In this document: piece after piece, positions 1-9,738 of the stretch
How positions within the stretch are numbered: the stretch's first letter is position 1
Layout: every line of letters begins with the position of its first letter
DNA from: Tubiluchus corallicola
Lineage: Eukaryota; Priapulida; Priapulimorpha; Priapulimorphida; Tubiluchidae
Reading direction: 5' to 3'
DNA length: 42,500 bases
NCBI GenBank assembly: GCA_030141605.1
Contig: JAQGDQ010000575.1
Location: 1-42,500, forward strand
Translations under genes and position numbers: made by a program
The notes under the pieces: model-generated
The model's input: only the letters and a program-made list of their open reading frames with translations
Told to the model about the DNA's origin: nothing
Database searches by the model: none

Positions 1-49
1 TCCTATACTATAATTAAATTCTGCATTACAGATCTCAAACTGGGCTTAC

Positions 50-138
50 CCTTGGTTCAGATCATTTTCAGGGTTGTCCAACCATACTCTTACATGAAAC
101 GCATTGCCTTCCCGGCAAAGCGAAAAAATATCCTCCAT
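50..138 (-). CDS. ILK: Integrin-linked kinase, first coding exon (partial, runs off left edge)
   Basis: Read on the minus strand from ATG at 138-136, the exon gives 29 codons plus 2 nt: [20 protein letters not shown], then DNPENDLNQ and a split Gly. It ends at a GTAAGC donor at 49-44. This matches the start of animal ILK (human begins MDDIFTQCREGN and continues RLWLDNTENDLNQG), which leads into the ankyrin repeats. ILK is a pseudokinase scaffold that joins integrin tails to PINCH and parvin at adhesion sites. The rest of the gene lies beyond position 1. A CAG 13 nt before the ATG could be the acceptor of a 5'-UTR intron, so transcription may begin further up. It is divergent from RRP8, with 604 bp between the two start codons. 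Confidence 0.93.
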
Positions 139-742
139 CAGTAAGCTGTCACTGACGAAAACATCAGAAAGTTATTCCAGGGTAAAATGATTGCAAACCA
201 TCTATTGTACATCAAATAGCAATAAATATTTTATTAAATGAACCACAATGAGTGAAGAGGGACAAACTGCCCACCCCTCTCGAAGATCAAATTTCGTTGT
301 CCCACTCAAGTCTAATACAACAGGGTGTAGACTGTAGATCCACTTTCAATCCAGAATGTATGAGGAACAGAAAACAACTACACATCAAAACACACCAAAG
401 TTTTTAGCACTTACTTCACAACAAGCCACCTCGCTTACGTTTATTCAAGATATCAAACTCATTTAATCACAGTTTCATGACCCAACTTTTCGACCTGCAC
501 AAACAAACCTAACAGCAGTGTATTCTCCAAGCAAGCAAGCTGCCCGCTGCTTTCTAATATGGGTATTCCAAGCATTGCCTTCGCGCAGTAGGACACACCC
601 TCTTCTATTATTGGCTGTGTTTTGTGTCACACTTTCGTGAGTTATATCATAATTGGTCAGTTTGCCCACGTGATAAAATGCCAACTTGCACTGTGGTTAA
701 GATGTCTGCTTCCAGTTGATTTTTTTTAATGAGAAGATAATA
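139..742. promoter_or_regulatory. Shared intergenic region, divergent ILK/RRP8 promoters
   Basis: These 604 bp separate the ILK and RRP8 start codons, so both promoters and 5' UTRs must lie here or very close. I see no TATA box at a convincing place. A canonical E-box CACGTG sits at 667-672, 71 bp before the RRP8 ATG. Two short upstream frames precede RRP8: ATG at 678 to TGA at 719, and ATG-AGA-AGA-TAA at 729-740, ending 2 nt before the real start. Whether they are in the mRNA depends on the unknown transcription start. Confidence 0.6.
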
Positions 743-3700
743 ATGTTTCAAGAACAGGAGTGGGATAATATTCAGACTTTAGCAGCATTGGAAAATGACT
801 TATTTTGTAGCCGTGATTCGGTCAAAGTTAGTTTTATTCTTAGCATTTTTGTGCGTGTGCCTATAATTGTCGAAAAGTTAAAACACTGTCTCTAAGCTTA
901 TATAAATGCAGGAGTGTCCCTGCATTGTAGAAAAATTTCATGATGTTCTCTCGTAGACAGGAATTTAATCAGTTTGGCACTGTATTAATTAGTTAATGCG
1001 TAAAATCCGTAAATGATTTATTTTTTGTAACTCTTACAGTTCACCACGATTTTTGCCACAGTGATCGTAAGCTGGTCATAAACATCTATGTGAGAGTCTT
1101 AATTTTCATTTAATTCATAATTGTTTAACTTAGCTGTTAATTTGGGATAATGTTTAGCAAAGATGAAATGTAATTGCATTTTTTGTCAAAGGTTAGCACA
1201 GGAAAATATAAGAAGAAAAGATTAAAACTGAAAGCAAAAAGGAAAGCAGAATTCGAGGCTAGCTTCGAGAAGACAACACCTTCTGATGCAAATTTTAATA
1301 TAAACCCTAGAAAAAGAAAGCGTTCTCGAAAGAAGAAACACATTGACTCATTATCTTCAAATAATGAGCATTCTGTGAATGTTGTACCGAAGAAAATGAC
1401 ATTAAAAATGAAGAGAAAACTGAAGCGGCAAAATGAGATGCTTACCAAAGAGAATTCTTTTGTGCAGCAAACTGACAATCTTTCTGAAGTTTGTAAAATT
1501 GAATTAGAAAAGAACAGTTCATGTAATCAATCCCACAAGGAATTTATTATCAAAAAAGGGCAACAGGAAAATAGGCAAGATGATCATGGAAAAGTGCCAA
1601 AAAATCATCAAAGAAAAAGCAAAAAGTCAAATGCAAAAGATGATGTGATTGGATTCAAGCATACGAAGAAATTAAAGAGGGACTTAAGACAAGACTCAAT
1701 AGTCAACAGAAAACAAGAAACAGTTAAGAAAAAAGTTAAGATTTCAAAAAATGCCAACAAGAAAAGTCAGAAAAACAGTTCTGCCATAAGACACAATGAT
1801 GTTGTTTCAGAAAGTTTAACTTTTAGTGATAAAATAAGTGATACTGAAGTAAAAGAAGCAGTAAAAAGGAAAAAAAAGACGACCAGCAACAAAAACAAAG
1901 CTGCAAAAAGAAAAGCAGATGTTTTGACGGATGGAGATGACACCGGAGCAAGTGATTACCAAAAGAAACACAGAGAATTGAATTTAAATTTGAAGGAAAC
2001 TGAACAGTCTTTACAGAAAATCAGTGAGGCAAGACAAAAAAAGGGTGGCAGTCTCTCGCAGCAACTAAAAGAGAAAATGCAGGACAGACTAAAAGCTGCC
2101 AGGTTTGGTTTTTATATATAATAAGCTTTGACAGATGAGTGTTGACAGTAACAGTAACTGGAAACTACATTATTGGAGGCACTATCATAACTGATTTGCA
2201 GCTGTCAGTGACACGAGACTGCAGAATAAATTTCTACTCTGTTCTTATTTGATTAATGCATTCTTTTTTTTAGCTACATTTGATTCTGATTTGTGTTTTG
2301 TGAGTGCTGTTTTTGCAAGACAAGTGACTGTAATTCACTCAAAAACAGAACACCAGTTTGTCTTCTAAGACATTCTGAAAAGCAAAAGTGAGGCTTGCTC
2401 ACATGGCAGTATTAACATTTTTTGCAGTCATGATTTCTATTTTTTTTGCAAACTTTAATAGGTCTCATTAAAGTGGTTGCGTTTGTGGAAAAAAGTAATA
2501 AAAATGTGGAAATGTACCAAAGTATGTAAATAACTGGATATAAGTATTCTTACACTACCTCAATGACTACAATGAATTTTGAACAATTTCAAAAGTGCAA
2601 ATGTATAAGACTCAAAATGGTAGGCTATTAGTCGCTTTTTATGATTTTGAGTTGTTACCAAGCCATTGTAAATTTTATGTTGAGTCGAGAATTCTAAGAT
2701 TACCGATGAGATATTGTAATTTTTGTTAGTTATGGTAATGGCAGTTTTCAGGAATTTACTGAAATACCCATTCAACAAAGCATTACCATTGCTAACTCAT
2801 TACAACACTCCTTCTTTGGTACGAATAAAGTACTACCTTTATATTTCATAATGAATTTATAATAGTAACAATGAGATAATGCTATTTAATAGTAATAAAT
2901 TAATTTTGCAACCTTTTTTCTATGGTGTAAGGTGCTTTACATATTGCATCTTCAGGTTAATCATTCTTTAATGTTTCGAAGCAGATTGAATTGTTGTACT
3001 TCAAATGACTTTTTCCATCTTTTAGATTTCGTTATCTAAACGAGCAGCTGTATACTTCCACGGGATCAGAAGCACAGCGGATGTTTCGGGATGATCCAGA
3101 AGGCTTTCATGTCTATCATGACGGTTTTACCACACAAGTGAAACAGTGGCCAGAAAATCCACTTGATAAAATTATAAACAGCTTAAAAAAGATGTGAGTT
3201 GTGAAAAAGACTAGAAGACTTTTAAGTTGCTTCAGCTATGACAATGTTATCAGATGTTTGCCTGCTTCATAAGATTGCTTATAACAAATTATCATTCATA
3301 TTTACAAACATATCTATTTAAATTCACAGACAATTTTCCTAAACATTGGCTGATCCAAGTAATCAGTGGCAGTAAAAGGATGGAAAGTTCAGCAGAAATT
3401 CTTCTGTTAATCACCCATCCATTTATTAATCAGGACCAGCATTACTTAACTTCTTGTTCTAAGCACACACTGCAAATTTTCAGCCTTGCAAAAATTCTAG
3501 TGCCATTTATGATTGCAGATTAGTCCCTTGTTTACGTAAATTATTGAATTAATGTAATATATATTCTTTATATTGTTTTTTACATACAAACTAGAAATGA
3601 GTTTTTAAATTTCTATTTCTGCTTTTATTTTTGGATTAACTTTATACACTAGTAGATGGAACAAGAAGTTGTAATTGTTAAGACTATCTTTTTAATACTT

Positions 3701-4836
3701 AAAAGTTTGTAAATGCATTAAGAATAACTATTTTTTTCGATTAACTTAAGAATAAACGAAGACAGTTTATAAAAAAATTTTATCAATAAATCAAAGAATG
3801 GGAAGAATAATATAGTACGATGCATTGCTTTTGTACCTCTTTAGAGTGTGACTATCGCTGAGTCTTCTTTGTTGTATTTCTAGGTCATCATCTCTAGTCA
3901 TTGCTGATTTCGGTTGTGGAGATGCAAAGCTTGCACAGTCTCTTCCTAATAAGGTGTACTCATTTGATCTGGTAGCACTTAACGAATATGTCACATCTTG
4001 TGACATGGCTCAGGTATATTCATAGAATCCGGTTAAACGTGAATGGTAATGTGTTTTGTAGATAGATATAGATAGATAGTAACTTTATTTATCTGTTGTA
4101 ATACACGCAAAAAACAATTACATAGCAAAAATAAATTGTAAGTATTGGAGAAAGGGTGGCAAAAAACTCTAGAGGTTAGCAAATCAGATCTGTGGGCCTG
4201 TAATGATACATCGATGTATCAATTCGTCATGATATCTCTTATTGCAATATGTGTATCATCGAAATGCATCAGTATCATGATATTCTGAGCCAATGACATT
4301 TAGCACTTTATCGACTTGACCGAATTCTTATAAAAATTACATGAACTAATTCAAGCTGCAGCTGTGGAGTGTACTGTAGACACCTCAATCAGTGCAGTGA
4401 GCAGTAGTTGACTTAATACAGGCACTGCTAGCAGCCAAAGTGTTTGAAAACAGAAGGTGTTTAATCTCTAGTAAGCTAATTACGTTGTTTGTATATGAAG
4501 TTGTGAAATGGCAAACATGAACCAGAAAACGCACGAGCAACTTTTAAACCTTAATTTTTCAACGTCTCTTTTCATTCTCAACTCATCACCTGCAGCTAGT
4601 AATAATTGTTGTGAAATAAACCATAATAGTTTATAAACATTCTGGCATTCGCAGTTGTAATCTGATTAACAATATCCGTTAATTGCCGGCTAATTTGAAA
4701 AAATTGTAGCAAAAGTGGAAATCTTGTTCACTAACTTTTCAAACTTTTCATATTTTTTGCTTTTTACTTGGATTGACATGACAGAATTTCAAATACAGTA
4801 TAAAGAAATGGTGTAATAATGGTAATAATAACAATA

Positions 4837-4879
<43 letters not shown>

Positions 4880-6904
4880 CAACAACAATAATAATATATC
4901 AGTGCAGTATGCATTTCATTCTTAAGCACTTTTGCATGTTTGTAGGTTCCGCTGAACGATGACTCAGTTGATGTTGCTGTATTTTGCCTCTCTCTCATGG
5001 GCACTAATCTTGTTGACTACCTCAAGGAAGCACGGAGGGTGCTGAAATGCAAGTAAGATAGCGCATTCCCTTTCTTGATAACCGTAAATAAATCTCTGCT
5101 TCAAATAACGTTGAATCCAGTAAGAGAACCATGTGATAAAGACAATCCAGATGTTGCACGACCTGTATTACATCTTAATGTTTTCATGAATACTAATGGT
5201 GGCAAAACTTTTACAAGAGGAACGAGTTTCAGACTGTGTGTGCTTCTTCTTGTTTCTTTACCGTGCATGTGTGCTAAAACCCAAAACCCACGTGTGGGTT
5301 TGCAGAGCTATCGGAAAATTAAATGCATATTTTAAATTGTTTGCATGTCGTCTGATATCTTAAATATCCAAAAGTGGCTTAGCATTGGTAAAGTGTTTAG
5401 CCACTTAAGGGATCATTGTTCAAATGTGCTCCATTTTCAGGGGAAAACTCAAGGTGGCTGAAGTCGCCAGCAGATTTGAATACGTCTCAAAATTTACCCA
5501 ATCTGTGGAGCAACTTGGATTTCGTTTACTTCATAAGGTATGAAGTGTTAAGGGGCATAAGCCATAAAATTGTCATCTGCGTGTTGTACTGAGCATTGTG
5601 CAATGTAATTGTCAAAACCACTGTCATCAGTAAGACTGACTCAGTATAACAGACAGTTGTACATGTGCATACACCTTTTATGTTATGCTTGAGCAGCTTG
5701 GCACGATCTGATTTAAAACACTTTAGCATTATAAACTGAAAACTATCTGTAATACCACTTAAGTATATGATTATTATAACGTATCCGATGTCTTGAAAAA
5801 GGTTTTTTTGGTATTGTTTGATACCAAGATTTTCCTGGTTTTATTTTGGGTAGAAACTTAAAGAAGTGAACTAATTATCCAATTATTCCTTTTGCATATT
5901 TTATAAACTTGATTTTAGCTCACTATCTTGCAATCTTGCTCTTATACATCATAGCAAGTTCAAAATTTCAGCATGTATTAACTTTAAATTTCTTGTTACT
6001 TAAGTTGCATCAATGTTGCACAAAGCTTTTCACTTCTTGTTGGTTCCATTTTCAACAACTTACAACTCTGCTTTACTAACTGTCTGCTTCTGTGAACTGC
6101 AGGGAATATTCCCTGAATTGTTGTTACACGGAAGTGCCTTCATTAGTATAAATTGCTAACCTCCTTGAACTTATATTAAAATACAGCCAACCTCGGATAT
6201 AAGGGACACCTCCGGATCGGAAAAAACCATCCCTTATATCCGATGCCCCTTATAGCCGAAGTTGAGTCAGACCGAGGGTGTATCTAGACCTGTATTTTTA
6301 CCCATATTTTTATGGATCATTGCTACACATTCAGTGCAAACAGTATGTAGGAAGCTCTTTCAGTGATGCGAGATGTATGTGACCGTGGAAACCGAGCTGT
6401 TCGAAGGCCAAATTTGGGAAAAATTGAGGTTAAAAATCGATCAATTCCGCTATGATCATAGGGTCTCTTATATGCGAGGTAATTTACCTGGGTTTCTGTT
6501 ACGCGGGACGTAATAGATAGAATGGATGAAGATATCGTCCCTTATAACCGAAAGTGCCTTATAAGCGAGTACCTTATACTTGAGGTTGACTGTATTAACT
6601 TTTCAAGCATTGCAAACGAATACAAGTAAAAATGTCTTAGGTGAATTTAAATATGCACACTAGGCACACAGCGTATTAGACATTTCAGCCTTGTACAGCA
6701 CACCTTTTTGCCGCCAAAATTTATTTCATCTCATACTAGCCTTTAGCTCTTGTTTAGAAAATAGGTCTAATAGTGTTTGTATTCTTTCAGGACTTAAGCA
6801 ACAACATGTTTCTCTTATTTGACTTTCAAAAATCAGAAGAACCACCCCGCATGGGAAAGCAACCATCGATAATTTTAGCTCCCTGCAAGTACAAGAAGAG
6901 ATGA
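743..6904 (+). CDS. RRP8: Ribosomal RNA-processing protein 8 (nucleomethylin), 7 coding exons, complete
   Basis: Exons 743-826, 1192-2102, 3026-3193, 3884-4013, 4946-5052, 5441-5537 and 6791-6904 join in phase to 536 codons plus stop. RRP8 is a nucleolar SAM-dependent methyltransferase that makes m1A in large-subunit rRNA. The start MFQEQEW matches the conserved family start (human MFEEPEW). Residues 29 to about 331 are a lysine-dominated, low-complexity nucleolar-type extension encoded by one 911-nt exon. The core begins at [12 protein letters not shown] (about 330). SAM motif I is VIADFGCGD (393-401); then FDL (about 415-417), the post-motif [17 protein letters not shown] (about 436-452), LKVAEV (about 469-474) and FLLFDFQK (about 506-513). 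The human protein is 456 aa; the excess is in the N-terminal tail. The exon 1 donor GTTAGT and exon 2 acceptor AAAG/GTT are the least certain junction, chosen because phase and the start motif agree. All other junctions are supported by uninterrupted homology. Confidence 0.95.
2103..3025 (+). other. RRP8 intron 2
   Basis: This intron runs from a GTTTGG donor to a TTTTAG acceptor and splits an Arg codon (AG/A). I see no repeat, RNA gene or second reading frame with recognisable homology in it. Confidence 0.7.
4054..4185 (-). mobile_element. 3' tail of a non-LTR retrotransposon (fragment, RRP8 intron 4)
   Basis: A GATA microsatellite is followed by TTTATT and a block GAGAAAGGGTGGCAAAAAAC, then AGGTTAGCAAATCA. 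The same block order, with a few changes, recurs at 27300-27445 (GAGAAAGGGTGGCGAAAAAC, then AGGTTAGCGAGTCA). A microsatellite at one end and a shared truncated body fit the 3' end of a LINE in minus orientation. Its coding part is absent here. Confidence 0.5.
4204..4221. repeat. 18-bp perfect palindrome
   Basis: TGATACATCGATGTATCA is a perfect palindrome in RRP8 intron 4. The surrounding 100 bp repeats variants of ATGATA, ATCGA and TATCATGATAT, as the subterminal parts of some DNA transposons do. I could not define element ends. Confidence 0.45.
4814..4896. repeat. AAT/AAC microsatellite
   Basis: Imperfect (AAT)n with a short (AAC)n block in RRP8 intron 4, ending about 50 bp before exon 5. 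The tyrosine-rich frame on the opposite strand is a by-product of the repeat. Confidence 0.9.
6184..6592. mobile_element. Tigger/pogo-like MITE 1 (RRP8 intron 6)
   Basis: A 409-bp element with matching inverted ends: left CAGCCAACCTCGGATATAAG and right, reverse-complemented, CAGTCAACCTCAAGTATAAG. It is flanked by TA on both sides (6182-6183 and 6593-6594), the target duplication of Tc1/mariner/pogo elements. The interior repeats motifs such as CTTATA..CCGA in both orientations and has no transposase frame. It is a non-autonomous copy lying between exons 6 and 7 of RRP8. Confidence 0.8.
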
Positions 6905-9738
6905 TGTAAGGAGTTACGTTTCATTCCACACTTCCACGACTCCCCCTGTGCTGTACCACGCTGATTGTAATTTGCTTGAAGCGAGCACTGATTGGACCAG
7001 ATATATCACTTTGTTCACAAGCAAGAATTGGCTTTCAAGTTGAAAGTCCAAGATTTTTTGTTTAAAGATAATTATAAACTGTGGATCGTGCCACCCAGAA
7101 AAGAAGAAAATGTTGTGTGTATGTTTTTTATGCTATTGTTACTTTAATCCAGGTTGTTAACTGGATTACCCATACAAAATGTCCATGGAAAACGTTGTGG
7201 ATTCTTTCATGTGTGCATCAATCCATCTGTTATACCATCTTCCATCATATCTCTAAAACCCTTAAAACTGAGCCAATCAAGGTAGCAATAACGGAACGAA
7301 TGAAAGGTACTTATGATACTTTTGACTTTAACTTGTTCTGAAAAGTAGGTGCGGTTTTGTTTCAGGTACCAAATGTTTCAATGTGGCTAGTAGTACCAGA
7401 CATGATTAGTAGATAAGTAACAGTGAGAGAGGTTACTACACCGCTGTTAATCTTAACCGTGGGGAATGTCTTATTGTCGTGCATTCACTCAAGGATGGGG
7501 AACTTGTTCTTGTTCATTCCTTCCACTTTGTTCTTTAATAACTCATCTTACCTCATTGTCTACTGAACTGTAGTTAGCTACTGGAACTAAATTTTTGAAT
7601 CTGCTCAAAGCAAAAGCCAAGCCTCTCAGGAAGCTGAGTGGAATATCTGAATGAACTGCAGAAACTTTGTTGCACCGTCTTCGTGCTGTCCACCAGCTTA
7701 CCGTCATTTTGTTAAAATATGTCCGCAGCGAGGATTGCTTGGCGGGAGATAGGAGTGATTCAAATTTATTCAAATTTTTAAACAAGGCAATTTTTAAACA
7801 TATTATGTGGTAATTTCAATATTTTTAAGTGTATATTAAAACACCACAGCTGTTGTTTTCCTTTAATGTGTTTGGCATCGAAATTTGTATGAGGGAATGG
7901 CAAAAACAAGATATATACCTAAGAAATGTATAAAACTATATTATCAAAACATAATTGTGCATGACAAAAACTAATACTTCAAATTGTTTATTGTAAGACA
8001 AAAAGAAAGTACTGTTAGTCAAAAATATAATATGAATTCTTTATTTTGTATGTATATGGATTTTATGAAGGAATAAGGAATTAGATGCATTAAATAGATT
8101 CTCATTTCCGACTGAAATGTCGACTCCGGAATTTGATTTGATTTATAGTGGTTAACTGTACATTTGTCTTATATCTAATTTGGAAAGTGTTCATTATTTT
8201 GTAAATGAAAAGTTGACACAAGAAAATTTTCATAAACAAAATGTTCATGTTTTTATAACAAATTTAATAACAGATTACACATAATGATGCGTATATACAA
8301 AATGACAAATTTCAAATTGCATTATTTGATTTTGATCTAACCAATGCTTCGAAAAATCAATAAATAAACATTCTTTAGCACAGCCATATTAACATATACT
8401 CTGCGAAGCAAATTTACACAAAACCAGTCTATCGACACACCACTAGCATTGTAAAGACCAAATAGTTACTAGCAGAAAAGTTACAACGTTTTACATTAGT
8501 TCCCTTACAGAACTTATCAGCTTATAACGCAATGCAAAATGGAGTAAAATGTAATTAGAAATCACTGTAGTGTTCAATTATGTGAGTCTGAAAACATCCA
8601 AATAAACATCAAGCCATTCTAATATCAACAAGAAGTGATATAACTCAAGCCATTTGCAGATAAAATACAAATTATAAATTATTTGGCGTAACCACAGTCA
8701 TCACTGGCTAATTTGTATCTGATCAAGTCTGAACTTTTTACGTCGCATCTGATGTAAAAGTCCCGGAGAGTTACTATGCATATAAAAACGGTCACCCCAT
8801 CAGAGTTCTTAGGTCCCTAAAAATCCTGCTTAAGTGAAGTCATCTCTGATTAACTCCGGTTTTCTGTTATTTCATATCAGAAGTCATTTCGCTGAACTTA
8901 TCGTAATTTGTTTGGTCCTGCAATTTTTCGTCAGATGTTACTAGACTTTACTATTTTTGAAAGGAAAGAAACATAAAAACTGGATTTCTGGTAAAGTGAC
9001 AAGTTCCAGTCTCCCTTATACTCTTAGTTGCGAGTCAATTTGTTTTTACAATAATCAGTTGCAATTAAGCTAAGCCATTCTGGGAAGTCGAGAAATGAAG
9101 TGCAAAAGAGTTTCGGGATTTTATTTTTTTACACACTGATGCAAATAATATGAAAAACAATAGGTCTCAACATCCCTGATTTATACTGTCGCTGCAGGAA
9201 AAATTACAGAATGATCACAAAATTACGAAGCAAAATACGTTTACAGTAAAAATGAATTCAGAATTTTACGCAGATCTGGATTATTGTTAATTGATTATCA
9301 ATGCCTGGAAAATTGCTTGCAGTTCAAACGGTCTCAGTTAAACTTCTATGAAGTGAAAAATTGATGGAAAAAAATAAAAACCAACTGAAGTTACACACAA
9401 CCAGTCGATAAATGGCGATAGGATTGGCGACTATTTTGTGTGAGCAGCTTCTGTTAGATCCAAGCCTGGTATCAAGCTGTTTCACTTCTGAATGCTAAAC
9501 TATTCTTAACGAGGTCATTTTTTGATTAAACATGCGAGTTTATAAAGTGATGTACATCACACTTCTAATGCTGTTGCAAACAGTGAAATATTTCATTTTT
9601 AAACTGATCAATATAAAAAAGCAAAATTTTGTCAAAGGACCTTAGATCTAAATACAAGCATGAGAAGCCAAGACGACTAAACCTCAGTGAATATCTGCAT
9701 TGAAGCATGACTCCGTATTTCCTGATATAAACTCGTCC
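6905..9738. other. Convergent 3' regions of RRP8 (+) and VAMP7 (-), no gene seen
   Basis: AT-rich DNA that must hold both 3' UTRs. Nothing coding is recognisable. Possible polyadenylation hexamers are ATTAAA at 7835-7840 on plus for RRP8, and AATAAA on minus at 9125-9120 for VAMP7, about 610 nt after its stop. A further minus AATAAA lies at 8045-8040. Which are used cannot be told from sequence. Confidence 0.5.

Noticed and set aside
475-684. 69-codon minus frame between ILK and RRP8
   Set aside because: No homology, lies in the shared promoter region, and has no splice link to either gene.
1137-1478. 113-codon minus frame rich in Phe
   Set aside because: Antisense shadow of the lysine-rich RRP8 exon 2.
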